NCBI RefSeq assembly: GCF_041908905.1
Contig: NZ_JAYREK010000001.1
Coordinates: 1 to 64,000, forward strand
Origin: Zoogloea sp041908905
Lineage (GTDB): Bacteria; Pseudomonadota; Gammaproteobacteria; Burkholderiales; Rhodocyclaceae
Direction: 5' to 3'
Length of the DNA: 64,000 bases
Shown: positions 56,450 to 64,000 of the stretch, piece after piece
Numbering within the stretch: the first letter of the stretch is position 1
Layout of the letters: the number at the start of each line of letters is the position of its first letter
Translations under genes and position numbers: made by a program
The notes under the pieces: model-generated
Told to the model about the DNA's origin: nothing
The model's database searches: none
Seen by the model: only the letters and a program-made list of their open reading frames with translations

Positions 56450-56712
56450 GCTGGCCCAGAGCCAAATCTCTTTTACGCACAAGCACTTAGGGGCGAACAG
56501 GGCGGCAGCGGAAATCCGCTTATAAATCAATGGCGATACAGAAGATTGCGAAAGTTGAGGCTCAATTCGCAACCCTCCCGCACCGCACAAAAAGAGCGCA
56601 TTACCTTGCAAGGCATGAAAATGTCAAAAAAGGTATTTTTTACAGTTCAAAAGGGGGCCACCCAGCCCCGGCGAGGGGCGCTGGCATAACTGAAGGGAGG
56701 GGGAATGGAGAA
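56450..56712. other. Intergenic region between Pmra and rnpB
   Basis: About 260 A+T-rich bases with no supportable gene. The part next to rnpB holds an imperfect hairpin listed separately as a possible rnpB terminator. The rest contains only short open frames without ribosome sites. Confidence 0.4.
56647..56684 (-). terminator. Possible terminator of rnpB
   Basis: On the minus strand CCAGCgCCCC can pair with GGGGCTGG (one bulged base), followed after a few bases by CCCCCTTTTG. It lies 29 bases past the rnpB 3' end. The bulge and the gap before the T tract make this a moderate candidate. Confidence 0.4.
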
Positions 56713-57099
56713 GGGAAGCTCGCCGATAAGCCGGGTTCTGTCGAGCGGACCGGTCGAAGACCGGCCCGCCGGGCAATCATTCCTCTGGACGACGTGTTGC
56801 CACGCCGCTCAAGCAGCCTACCCGGGGACTCCGCGAGCAGCGTCGACGTCCCCCTATTTGGCCTTGCCCCGGATGGGGTTTACCGTGCCGTCACTGTCAC
56901 CAGTGCCGCGGTGGGCTCTTACCCCACCGTTTCACCCTTGCCTGATCTCCGAAGAGCCATCGGCGGTCTGCTCTCTGTTGCACTTTCCGTCGCTTTCACC
57001 CGAAGGCTATGGCGCCCGGCCGTTAGCCGGCATCCTGCTCTATGGGGCCCGGACTTTCCTCGCTGCGCGGACGCAACGCGATTGCCTGGCGAACTTCCC
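56713..57099 (-). ncRNA. rnpB: RNase P RNA, bacterial class A
   Basis: Catalytic RNA that matures tRNA 5' ends. On the minus strand the 5' segment GGGAAGTTCGCC (57099-57088) pairs over 12 bp with the 3' segment GGCGAGCTTCCC (56713-56724), forming helix P1. The conserved cores are present: GAGGAAAGTCCGGGC near the 5' end, GGGTGAAA, the AGAGCAG and GGTAAACCCC region, and the 3' ACAGAACCCGGCTTA segment. This last segment includes the site that binds the tRNA CCA end. About 387 nt, the normal length. A TATACT -10 box lies 8 bases before the 5' end. Confidence 0.96.
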
Positions 57100-57106
57100 G
57101 GCGCGC

Positions 57107-57112
57107 AGTATA
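57107..57112 (-). promoter_or_regulatory. -10 box of rnpB
   Basis: TATACT on the minus strand, 8 bases upstream of the P1 5' end. No good -35 is seen at 16-18 bases; the expected place reads AGGCGC. Confidence 0.5.
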
Positions 57113-57304
57113 GCGGCTTGAGCGACGGCGCGCCTGACCATCGCGCGGCGCCGCGATTGCGGAGCCGGCCCGGCGGGCGCAAAGTGGTAAGCAAATCCTT
57201 CAAGGCCCCCGCTCGGACACATCCGCTTACGTGTGCAAGGCGCCGCGCCATGCACCCCGGGCGGCGGAGTGCTGCAATCGAAGCATCATCCAAAGGAGCC
57301 AACC

Positions 57305-57892
57305 ATGGACCTCCCATCTGCCCGCCCTGCCCTGCTGGCCGCGCTGGCGGCGGTCAGCACCCTCGCGGCCCTACCGGCCCGGGCCGACCGCCCGGGCCCG
57401 CCCCGCGGCTATCATGTACAGCCCTACCGCGGCCCGCTGGTCCACGCTCCGGGCCCCGCCGTGCGCTTTCGCGGCCCCGGCGCGGGCCCGGGCTACTGGT
57501 ACCACGGCCACCACGACGGGATGTGGGGCTGGTGGTGGGTGGCGGGCACCAGCTGGCTGTTCTACCCCCAGCCGGTCGTCGTGCAGCCGGCGCCCCCCGA
57601 ACCCGTGATCGTCCAGCCGGCCCCGCAGACCGGCACCGACAACTGGTATTACTGCGACAGCGCCCGCGCCTACTATCCCTACGCGCCAAGCTGCCCCGAA
57701 GGCTGGCGCCAGGTTCCCGCCCAGCCGCCGGGCAAGCTCCGCAACGACGACTCCGGGCAGCCGGGCTGGCACTACTGCGACAGCGCGGGGGGCTACTATC
57801 CCTACGTGCAGAGCTGCCCAGAAGGCTGGAAGGCCGTGCCGGCCAGCCCGCCGGAAGCCAGCCCGACTCCCCCCGGAGCGCGGCAGCCATGA
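57305..57892 (+). CDS. Secreted Pro/Trp/Tyr-rich protein with tandem repeats
   Basis: 195 residues from the ATG at 57305 (AAGGAG Shine-Dalgarno). A Sec signal peptide ends near ALPARA. The mature part is rich in Pro, Gly, Trp and His (GYWYHGHHDGMWGWWWVAG). Two near-identical repeats of about 32 residues follow: DNWYYCDSARAYYPYAPSCPEGW and PGWHYCDSAGGYYPYVQSCPEGW, each with a Cys pair. Similar WYYC...YYPYV..CPEGW modules occur in envelope proteins of betaproteobacteria, but no function is known to me. The stop overlaps the next start (ATGA). Confidence 0.8.
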   Translation: MDLPSARPALLAALAAVSTLAALPARADRPGPPRGYHVQPYRGPLVHAPGPAVRFRGPGAGPGYWYHGHHDGMWGWWWVAGTSWLFYPQPVVVQPAPPEPVIVQPAPQTGTDNWYYCDSARAYYPYAPSCPEGWRQVPAQPPGKLRNDDSGQPGWHYCDSAGGYYPYVQSCPEGWKAVPASPPEASPTPPGARQP

Positions 57893-58389
57893 AAACGCTC
57901 CGCAAAGCCAGACTGCTCCTCCCCCTCGCCCTGCTCGCCGGCTGCGCCAGCCTGCCGAGCGGGCCGCGGGTGGCCGTGATGCCCACCCCGGGCAAGCCCT
58001 TCGAAGTCTTCATGCAGGAAGACCGCCAGTGCCGCGCCTTCGCCGAGCAATCCATCGGCATGAACCCGACCGACCGCGGTGCCGAGAACGTCGTCGGCAG
58101 CGCCGCGGTCGGCACCGCCATCGGTGCGGCAGCCGGGGCCCTCGCCGGCGGCAACCGGGGCGCGGCGACCGGCGCGGCGGTGGGCATGGTCGCCGGCACC
58201 GCCACGGGCACCTCCAACGCCGCCTACGCCGGCGCCGAGGCCCAGCGCCGCTACGACATCGCCTACCAGCAGTGCATGTACGCCAAGGGCAACCAGCTCC
58301 CGGGCAGCCCCTACGGCGGCTACCGGCAGCCGGCGCCGCCCGCCAGCCCCTATTACTATCCGCCACCGCCTCCGCCGCCCCGGCGCTGA
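57889..58389 (+). CDS. Glycine-zipper lipoprotein (YMGG-like)
   Basis: 166 residues with a lipobox (LLAGC, Cys19). A glycine-zipper stretch (VGSAAVGTAIGAAAGALAGGNRGAATGAAVGMVAGTATG, about 68-107) can insert in the outer membrane as paired helices. A short charged helix (YAGAEAQRRYDIAYQQCMYAKGNQLPG) and a Pro/Tyr-rich tail follow. The layout is that of YMGG-type Gly-zipper lipoproteins. It is translationally coupled to the repeat protein before it, suggesting joint envelope function. Function unknown. Confidence 0.82.
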   Translation: MKTLRKARLLLPLALLAGCASLPSGPRVAVMPTPGKPFEVFMQEDRQCRAFAEQSIGMNPTDRGAENVVGSAAVGTAIGAAAGALAGGNRGAATGAAVGMVAGTATGTSNAAYAGAEAQRRYDIAYQQCMYAKGNQLPGSPYGGYRQPAPPASPYYYPPPPPPPRR

Positions 58390-58458
58390 GCCCCGCTGGG
58401 CATTGCGGGTGACTTCCCCTGCGCCCTGGGGCACAATCCGGACGCAGGAGATCAAGCC

Positions 58459-59622
58459 ATGAAATTCGATGTACTCGTCGTCGGCGCCGGGCTCGCCGGC
58501 GCGGCGCTGGCTGCGGCCTTGCGCGGCAGCAACCTGAAGGTCGGCATCGTGGAAGCCCGCCCCCCCGCCCGGCCTGCCGGCTGGGACGCGCGCATCTACG
58601 CCATCAGCCCGGCCAACGTCGAATTCCTCGACGGCATCGGCATCTGGCAGCACCTCGACCCGGCCCGCATGGCGCCGGTCCACGACATGGAGATTCACGG
58701 CGACGCCGGCGGCCGGCTGGATTTCTCGGCCTACGACAGCGGCCTGCGCGAGCTGGCCTGGATCGTCGAATCCAGCCTGATGCAGCACGAGCTGTGGGAG
58801 ACGGTGAAGCGCCAGCACAACGTGACCCTGGTCTGCCCGGCCAGCCCCGCCGCCCTCGCCATCGACGACCACGCCGCCCGGCTCACCCTCACCGACGGCC
58901 GCCGCCTCGAAGCGCGCCTGGTGGTGGCCGCCGACGGGCGCGACTCCTGGGTGCGCCAGGCCGCCGGCATCGGCGCCCGCAACACGCCCTACGGCGAGAA
59001 GGGCGTGGTCGCCAACTTCCGCTGCGAGAAGCCCCACCGCAACACCGCCTTCCAGTGGTTCCGCAACGACGGCGTGCTGGCCTACCTGCCGCTGCCCGAC
59101 CAGCAGATGTCGATGGTCTGGTCAGCCCCTGACGCCCTCGCCGACGAGCTGGTCGCCCTGCCGCCCGAAGCCCTCTGCGCCCGGGTTGCCGAAGCTGGCG
59201 GGCACCGCCTGGGCCAGCTCGAGCTCGTCACCCCGGCGGCGGCCTTCGCGCTGCGCCTGATGCGCGTCGAGGCCGTCGTCCGGCCCCGCCTTGCGCTGAT
59301 CGGCGATGCTGCCCACGCCATCCACCCACTCTCCGGCCACGGCATCAACCTCGGCTATCAGGACGCCCGCGTGCTGGCCGGCCAGCTGGCGGCGCTGCCC
59401 GCCTGGCGCGACCCGGGCGAACTGGCGGTGCTGCGCGGCTACGCCCGCGCCCGCGCCGAGGAAACCGCGCTGCTGCAATACACCACCCACGGTCTCAACC
59501 GTCTGTTCAAGCCCGCCGACCCGCTGCTGTCGGGCCTCCGCAACCTCGGGCTGAACCTCACCAACCGCCTGCCGGTCCTACGCAACGCGCTGATCCGCTA
59601 CGCGATCGCGGGGCGCTTCTGA
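58459..59622 (+). CDS. UbiH/UbiF/VisC/COQ6-family FAD-dependent hydroxylase
   Basis: 387-residue class A flavin monooxygenase of the ubiquinone-ring hydroxylase family. The FAD motif is VGAGLAGAALAAALRGSNLKVGIVEARPP at the N-terminus, with the middle motif LVVAADGRDSWVRQAAGI and the second FAD motif LALIGDAAHAIHPLSGHGINLGYQDA. Which ring position it hydroxylates (C5, C6 or C1; UbiI/L, F, H or M) cannot be read from the sequence. It is followed after 41 bases by the DsbC-family gene, a pairing I believe is common in Rhodocyclales. Confidence 0.88.
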   Translation: MKFDVLVVGAGLAGAALAAALRGSNLKVGIVEARPPARPAGWDARIYAISPANVEFLDGIGIWQHLDPARMAPVHDMEIHGDAGGRLDFSAYDSGLRELAWIVESSLMQHELWETVKRQHNVTLVCPASPAALAIDDHAARLTLTDGRRLEARLVVAADGRDSWVRQAAGIGARNTPYGEKGVVANFRCEKPHRNTAFQWFRNDGVLAYLPLPDQQMSMVWSAPDALADELVALPPEALCARVAEAGGHRLGQLELVTPAAAFALRLMRVEAVVRPRLALIGDAAHAIHPLSGHGINLGYQDARVLAGQLAALPAWRDPGELAVLRGYARARAEETALLQYTTHGLNRLFKPADPLLSGLRNLGLNLTNRLPVLRNALIRYAIAGRF

Positions 59623-59663
59623 GCCCCGCCGTTTTTGAACCCTGTAGTTCCCTGGAGAACCGG

Positions 59664-60389
59664 ATGAAATTTCCCTTCGTGCGCTCGCTGCTCGCCACCC
59701 TCCTCCTCGCAGCGGGCGTCGCCCACGCCGCCGACGACGAGGCCAAGGTCAAGAAGAACCTTGAGGCTTTCATCAATGCCCCCGCCGTCGAGAGCGTCAA
59801 GAAGACCCCCTACGGCGGCCTGTTCGAGGTCGTGCTAAAGTCCGGCGAACTGCTGTACACCGACGGCAACGTGAGCTTCATCATCGACGGCAGCATCATC
59901 GACGCGAAGAGCCGCAAGAACATCACCCAGGCGCGCATGGCCCAGCTGATGAAGATCGACTTCGCCACCCTGCCCCTCGACCAGGCCATCAAGCAGGTGC
60001 GCGGCAACGGCAAGCGGGTGATCGCCAGCTTCGAAGACCCCAACTGCGGCTACTGCAAGCGGCTCGCCAAAGACCTGCAGAACCTCAAGGACGCCACGGT
60101 TTATACCTTCCTGTACCCGATCCTGAGCCCCGACTCGACCGAGAAGTCCAAGAACATCTGGTGCGCCAAGGACAAGGCCGCCGCCTGGAACGACTGGATG
60201 ATCAACGCCAAGGCCCCGGCCGCCGCGGCCGCCGGCTGCGACACCGGCGCGATCGACAAGAACGTGGCCCTCGGCCAGAAGCTGAAGGTCACCGGCACCC
60301 CGACGATCTTCACCGCCGACGGCAACCGCCTGCCCGGCGCCGTGCCGCTGGCCCAGCTCGAACAGGCGATGAACCAGGCCGGCAAGTAA
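59664..60389 (+). CDS. DsbC-family thiol:disulfide interchange protein
   Basis: 241 residues with a Sec signal peptide (cleavage after GVAHA). An N-terminal dimerisation domain (VKKTPYGGLFEVVLKSGELLYTDGNVSFIIDGSIIDAKSRKNIT) and a thioredoxin-fold domain with the redox pair CGYC (Cys128/Cys131) and cis-Pro loop VTGTPTIF follow. A second Cys pair (CAK...AGCDTG) is typical of DsbC. It isomerises disulfides in the periplasm. Preceded by a TGGAG Shine-Dalgarno. Confidence 0.9.
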   Translation: MKFPFVRSLLATLLLAAGVAHAADDEAKVKKNLEAFINAPAVESVKKTPYGGLFEVVLKSGELLYTDGNVSFIIDGSIIDAKSRKNITQARMAQLMKIDFATLPLDQAIKQVRGNGKRVIASFEDPNCGYCKRLAKDLQNLKDATVYTFLYPILSPDSTEKSKNIWCAKDKAAAWNDWMINAKAPAAAAAGCDTGAIDKNVALGQKLKVTGTPTIFTADGNRLPGAVPLAQLEQAMNQAGK

Positions 60390-60411
60390 GCCCGGCCCCA
60401 CGCCACACCTC

Positions 60412-60436
60412 GAACGCCCGCCCCGTGCGGGCGTTC
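60412..60436 (+). terminator. Hairpin after the DsbC-family gene
   Basis: A perfect 10-bp stem GAACGCCCGC/GCGGGCGTTC with a 5-base loop lies 22 bases after the stop. There is no T tract (ATGAGATGG follows), so termination strength is uncertain. Confidence 0.55.
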
Positions 60437-60508
60437 ATGAGATGGTCAGCCCGATCCCTGCCCAGCGGACTACGCCGAGTAGGGATTTTGCTTTTCTGGG
60501 AGGCCATC

Positions 60509-60756
60509 ATGAATGTCGTGACGCGGATCGGGATCGATCCGGGCAAACACACCGCTTCCAGCTTCATGCGCAGAATGCGGCGGGCAGAATGGTGTTTCAC
60601 AAGAAACTCACACGCAGCCAGTTGCGGGCCCAACTGGCGAACGTCCCCGCCTGCACGGTGGCGATGGAAGCCTGCGCCGGCGCCCACGGGGTCGCGCGTC
60701 GGCTTGCGGCGCTCGATCACACTCCGCGGCTGATCTCGCCGCAGTTCGTGAAGTAG
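60509..60756 (+). pseudogene. Decayed IS110/IS1111-family transposase, N-terminal fragment
   Basis: The ATG at 60509 opens MNVVTRIGIDPGKHT, the start of an IS110-type DEDD transposase. One missing base near 60550 shifts the frame, after which FQLHAQNAAGRMVFHKKLTRSQLRAQLANVPACTVAMEACAGAH continues the family sequence in another frame. The match ends at SPQFVK followed by a stop where intact enzymes continue for another 250 or so residues. Both the frameshift and the truncation make it inactive. The adjoining 60757-61004 bases contain no recognisable remainder of the element. Confidence 0.85.
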
Positions 60757-61004
60757 CCCATCTGGTTTTGCGACGGTAGAAAGTGTGATGACCTGAACGG
60801 CTCAACGACCCGGCAAGAGACCTGACATGCAAGACAGCGGACAACGCCGAGGCTTTTTGAGGTTTGCCAGGCGCGGCTCTCATCATGGGGCGGGCAGACG
60901 CCTGCCTGCCACGACCCCGGATAGATTCAAGCAAGCCCACCCTAGGTTACGCAAATCTGCCTTGCAAAAATCGGGCTGACCATAGATTGCATGGTGCCGC
61001 AGGC

Positions 61005-61853
61005 TCAGGCCGCCCGACGCGGCCGGCGGGGCCGGACGACGGGCAGGCAGCCGACCGCCGGACGGCCCAGCAGATGGCCCTGCAGCCAGTCCGCCCCAGC
61101 CTCCCGGGCCACCTGCAGCTGCAGCGGGTTCTCGATGCACTGGATGGCCAGCTGCAGGCCCAGCCGGCGCGCCTCCGCCGCCAGCTCGGTCATCACCCGC
61201 TTGGCCAGGCTGAGGTGCCCGAAGTGGCCGATCAGGCAGCGGTCCAGCTTGACGACGTCCGGCGCCAGGCGCTCGAGACGCTCCAGGTCGGCCGAGTGGC
61301 GCCCGAAATTGTCGATCGCGATGCGGTAGCCCCGCTCCCGGTATTCGGCGATCGCCACCGCCAGCCGCGCCGGATCACCGAAGCCGTCGTCGGCGAGTTC
61401 CAGCACGATGCGGTCCGGCGTCAGCCCGCAGCGGGCCAGCACGCCCTCGAACACATGCCCGTGGTGATCGGACACCGAACGGATCAGCTGGGGATGCACG
61501 TTGAGGGACAGGAAACCCCCGCGCTGCTCCCGCTCGAGGAGGAAGTTGAGGGCGTGGAGCGTGCGCACCGAGCGGTCGAGGTGCACCAGCTCGTCGTCGT
61601 CGCGGGCCTCGAGAAAGACCGCCTGGGCCGGCACGCCCCCGGCGTCTCCGGCGACGACCTGCAGATGCGCCTCGTGGCCGATCACCCCTGCCTCGCCCTG
61701 CCCCACGACCGGCTGGAACAGGGTCCCCAGCACACGGCCGGCAAAACGCAGCCGCACCCGCCCATCGACGATCTCGAAGCCTTCCCCGCCGGCGCCCGGT
61801 CGGGCCAGACGCCTGCGCTTGTTGAAGTAATGGACGAGTTCGGTGAGCGGCAC
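61005..61853 (-). CDS. EAL-domain protein with altered DDFG motif
   Basis: About 282 residues from a GTG at 61853 (GGAG Shine-Dalgarno). A single EAL domain (about 45-275) covers nearly the whole protein; no sensor or membrane segment is seen. Most ligands of active c-di-GMP phosphodiesterases remain: Glu in HEAHLQVV (the EAL site), Asn in LSLNVHP, Glu in IVLELADD, Lys in VVKLD, Glu in IQCIE and Gln in WLQGH. The metal-binding DDFGTG loop, however, reads DNFGRH, losing the second Asp. Activity is therefore doubtful; it may bind c-di-GMP or proteins only. Confidence 0.82.
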   Translation of the reverse strand: MPLTELVHYFNKRRRLARPGAGGEGFEIVDGRVRLRFAGRVLGTLFQPVVGQGEAGVIGHEAHLQVVAGDAGGVPAQAVFLEARDDDELVHLDRSVRTLHALNFLLEREQRGGFLSLNVHPQLIRSVSDHHGHVFEGVLARCGLTPDRIVLELADDGFGDPARLAVAIAEYRERGYRIAIDNFGRHSADLERLERLAPDVVKLDRCLIGHFGHLSLAKRVMTELAAEARRLGLQLAIQCIENPLQLQVAREAGADWLQGHLLGRPAVGCLPVVRPRRPRRAA

Positions 61854-61984
61854 GATGGTTCTCCGTAAATTGAATGATGCCAACAGCAATGACACCAGCT
61901 TCGCACGGTACGCCCCGGGGGCGCACCGGCAAACCATGAATTTACGAAAAACTTATTACAAAACTACGATTTAGCGCGCCCTGG

Positions 61985-63220
61985 CTAGCGCGGCACCTGG
62001 TCCCGCGGCCACAGCACCCACATCTCGCCCTTCTGGCGCATCCTGCCGGCCAGGGCCCCGGCCTCGGCACCGAAGCCCCAGTAGAAATCGCCCCGCACGC
62101 CGCCCTTGATCGCACTGCCGGTGTCCTGGGCCAGCATCAGGCGCTGCAGCGGCTGGGTGCTGCGCGGGTGGGTGGTGGCCAGGAACACCGGCGCCCCGAG
62201 GGGGATGCTGCGCGGGTCCACCGCCATGCTGCGCCCCTCGGTGAGCGGCTGGCCGAGCGCCCCGACCGGCCCGCCGTTGCCGGCCGGCGCCTCGCGGAAA
62301 AAGATGTAGCTCGGGTTGGCGTTGAGCATCTCCTGCAGACGCCCCGGGTTGGCCCGCGCCCAGTTCTTGATGCCCTCCATCGACGCCTGCTCGACGCGCA
62401 GCTCGCCCTTGTCGGCCAGCCAGCGGCCAATCGACTGGTAGGGGTGGCCGTTGGTGTCGGCGTAGGCCAGGCGCACGATGCTGCCGTCGGGCAGCTGCAC
62501 CCGGCCGGAGCCCTGCACCTGCAGGAAGAACAGCTCCACCGCGTCCTCGGCGTACAGCAGGGTCTTGCCGGCGAAGCGCTCCTTCAGCCGGTCGATGTCG
62601 GCGCGGGAATAATAGGGCAGCACCTTGTTGCCGACCAGCCGGCCGCGCACCCGCAGCCCCTTCAGTTCCGGGTAGACCTCGGAGATGTCGAGGTTGAGCA
62701 GGTCGTCGGGCACCCCCAGCACCGGCCAGGCGTAGGTTTTGGAGCGGCTGCGGCTGCCCTTGATGAGGGGCTCGTAGTAGCCGGTGATGAGGCCCTCGCG
62801 ACTGCCGTCCGGGTTGCTCACCCGCCACGGCGTGAGGCGCGCCTCGAAGAAGCCCCGCGCCGCCGCGGCGCCCGGCCGCTCGCCCAGCCCGCGGGCCGCC
62901 TCGCAGGTAGGCTGCCACACCGGCTGACGCGCCAGGGCCCGGCACGAGGCCAGGAAGGCCGGCCAGGCCTCGTCGTGGCGGTCGGCGCTCCAGCCGGGCA
63001 GCTCGGCCCAGCTCGCCGCCTGCAGCGGACGGGCCAGGGCCTGGGGCGCCGGAGCCCCGCCGGCCGGCGAGGCGGGCGGAGCCGACGGTGCCGGAGCCGG
63101 CGCGGGGGACGGGCGATGCTCGACGGGTGGACGCGGCGCCGTGCCACAGGCGGCAAGCAGCAGCGCGGCAAGCAGGGGAATCAGGCCCAGGGCGCGGGCA
63201 GGACGAGAAGCGGAAAACAT
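61985..63220 (-). CDS. mltA: Membrane-bound lytic murein transglycosylase A
   Basis: Outer-membrane lipoprotein that cleaves peptidoglycan glycan strands to 1,6-anhydro-MurNAc ends. 411 residues from the ATG at 63220, with lipobox LLAAC (Cys25) and a Pro/Ala-rich linker. The MltA domain (GLITGYYEPLIKGSRSR, KVLPYYSRADI, FFLQVQGSGRVQLPDGSIVRLAYADTNGHPYQSIGRWL) is followed by the C-terminal 3D domain. That contains the catalytic Asp366 in LAQDTGSAIKG and the GDFYWGFG motif. Divergent from the small peptide gene and DUF815 ATPase. Confidence 0.94.
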   Translation of the reverse strand: MFSASRPARALGLIPLLAALLLAACGTAPRPPVEHRPSPAPAPAPSAPPASPAGGAPAPQALARPLQAASWAELPGWSADRHDEAWPAFLASCRALARQPVWQPTCEAARGLGERPGAAAARGFFEARLTPWRVSNPDGSREGLITGYYEPLIKGSRSRSKTYAWPVLGVPDDLLNLDISEVYPELKGLRVRGRLVGNKVLPYYSRADIDRLKERFAGKTLLYAEDAVELFFLQVQGSGRVQLPDGSIVRLAYADTNGHPYQSIGRWLADKGELRVEQASMEGIKNWARANPGRLQEMLNANPSYIFFREAPAGNGGPVGALGQPLTEGRSMAVDPRSIPLGAPVFLATTHPRSTQPLQRLMLAQDTGSAIKGGVRGDFYWGFGAEAGALAGRMRQKGEMWVLWPRDQVPR

Positions 63221-63307
63221 GGATGGGGTACACTCGCGGCTTGCAATCGTTAGCCGCCCGAGTATACCCAGCGCCACCCCGGCCCGGGCCCACCAAAGGA
63301 GTGCACC

Positions 63308-63418
63308 ATGTGGTTGATCGGCCTCGAACTCGGCATCGCCGCCCTGCTGCTCGCCATCGTGGCCCTGGCCCTGCGCGCGCCCAAGAACAAGGACACGGAC
63401 GCCCCGCCCCATGACTGA
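63308..63418 (+). CDS. 36-residue single-helix membrane peptide
   Basis: MWLIGLELGIAALLLAIVALALR followed by a charged tail PKNKDTDAPPHD. One membrane helix. The ATG at 63308 has a strong AAAGGAG Shine-Dalgarno at ideal spacing, and the stop overlaps the DUF815 start by 8 bases, so it is likely translated and coupled. I do not recognise a family. Confidence 0.65.
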   Translation: MWLIGLELGIAALLLAIVALALRAPKNKDTDAPPHD

Positions 63419-64000
63419 CCTCAACCAATTCCTGGCCCGCGCCGAGCGCCTGCTCGAACGCCTCGAAGGCCTGCTGCCGGCCGAGCCGGCCGCCCCCGAC
63501 TGGAACGCCTCCACCGCCTTCCGCTGGCGCCGCCGGCACAACTCGGCGGCCCTGCTGCCGGTGCCCCGCCCCCATCAGATCCGCCTGGACGACCTGCAGG
63601 ACATCGACGACAAGAAGGCCCGCATCGTCGCCAACACCCGCCAGTTCCTGGCCGGCAAGCGCGCCAACAATGTGCTCCTCACCGGCGCCCGCGGCACCGG
63701 CAAGTCCTCGCTGGTGAAGGCCCTGCTCACCGAGTTCGCCGCCGAAGGGCTGCGCCTGATCGAGGTGGACAAGGACGATCTCATCGACCTGCCCGACATC
63801 GTCGAGCTCCTCCACGGCCGGCCGGAGCGCTTCATCCTGTTCACCGACGACCTCTCCTTCGAGGACGGCGAGCCCGCCTACAAGGCCCTCAAGAGCGTCC
63901 TCGACGGCTCGCTGGCGGCGGTGCCCGACAACGTGCTGATCTACGCCACCTCCAACCGGCGCCACCTGATGCCGGAATACTTCGCCGAAAATGCCGCCAC
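63411..64000 (+). CDS. DUF815 AAA+ ATPase (partial, runs off the window)
   Basis: The first 196 codons are present; the gene continues past base 64000. Begins MTDLNQFLARAERLLERLEGLLP. A conserved DUF815 region (PHQIRLDDLQDIDDKKARIVANTRQFLAGKRANNVLLTGARGTGKSSLVKALL) contains the Walker A GARGTGKSS. Walker B is FILFTDDLSFE and a sensor-1-like IYATSNRRHLMPEYF follows. DUF815 proteins are MoxR/RavA-like or ORC-like ATPases of unknown role. Translationally coupled to the small peptide gene. Confidence 0.88.
   Translation, partial: MTDLNQFLARAERLLERLEGLLPAEPAAPDWNASTAFRWRRRHNSAALLPVPRPHQIRLDDLQDIDDKKARIVANTRQFLAGKRANNVLLTGARGTGKSSLVKALLTEFAAEGLRLIEVDKDDLIDLPDIVELLHGRPERFILFTDDLSFEDGEPAYKALKSVLDGSLAAVPDNVLIYATSNRRHLMPEYFAENAA

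Noticed and set aside
56530..57888. N-terminal extension of the Gly-zipper lipoprotein frame through rnpB
   Set aside because: The frame happens to be open, but the region encodes RNase P RNA on the other strand. The lipoprotein has its own ATG and signal peptide at 57889.

Overview
The window reads as chromosomal sequence of a high-G+C betaproteobacterium, most likely of the order Rhodocyclales (Zoogloea/Thauera/Azoarcus-like). This is inferred from the gene order and protein flavour: a complete dcw cluster ending in ftsZ-lpxC, a DciA-type helicase loader next to secA, an MSHA-type pilus module, a CrbS-like acetate sensor beside acs, and a PEP-CTERM protein with a sigma-54 promoter. No database search was possible, so the taxonomic call is an inference.

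Layout. 1-3.5 kb (minus): rpsF-priB-rpsR-rplI, a terminator, then dnaB; tRNA-Ser(GGA) with its own promoter and terminator. A strong promoter at the left edge points out of the window. 3.5-15.1 kb (minus): an acetate/monocarboxylate locus made of an SSS-family symporter, its DUF4212 small subunit, a CBS/DUF294 nucleotidyltransferase-like protein, a degenerate sensor kinase fused to a DEDDh exonuclease, a stand-alone receiver, a symporter-fused (CrbS/CbrA-like) histidine kinase, a small membrane protein, and acs. 15.4-23.3 kb (plus): six overlapping genes for an MSHA-like type IV pilus assembly machine (secretin, TPR protein, ATPase with a predicted c-di-GMP-binding domain, platform protein, PilM/N-like and PilO-like proteins), without pilins.

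23.4-31.5 kb: an accessory region that looks less G+C-rich than its surroundings. A plus-strand group (glycosyltransferase, GMC oxidoreductase, SDR) converges on a minus-strand group (acyltransferase, LolE/MacB-like permease, acyltransferase). A 660-bp stretch without a supportable gene and a PEP-CTERM protein gene with a well-matched -24/-12 promoter follow. 31.8-39.3 kb: argJ, an HDOD-GAF regulator, secA, dciA, a small membrane protein and lpxC.

39.4-56.4 kb (minus): the division and cell-wall (dcw) cluster mraZ-rsmH-ftsL-ftsI-murE-murF-mraY-murD-ftsW-murG-murC-ddlB-ftsQ-ftsA-ftsZ, nearly all overlapping by a few bases. It is driven from a visible promoter that abuts four 10-bp-spaced MraZ-box repeats. 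56.7-64 kb: RNase P RNA, two small envelope proteins, a UbiH-family hydroxylase, a DsbC-family protein, a decayed IS110-type transposase fragment, an EAL protein with an altered DDFG motif, MltA, a 36-residue membrane peptide and the start of a DUF815 ATPase.

The most interesting signals are the pseudo-kinase/exonuclease fusion within the acetate locus, the uncharacterised glycosyltransferase/oxidoreductase/acyltransferase/permease island, the sigma-54 promoter of the PEP-CTERM gene, and two striking palindromes (34760-34811 and 38150-38169).
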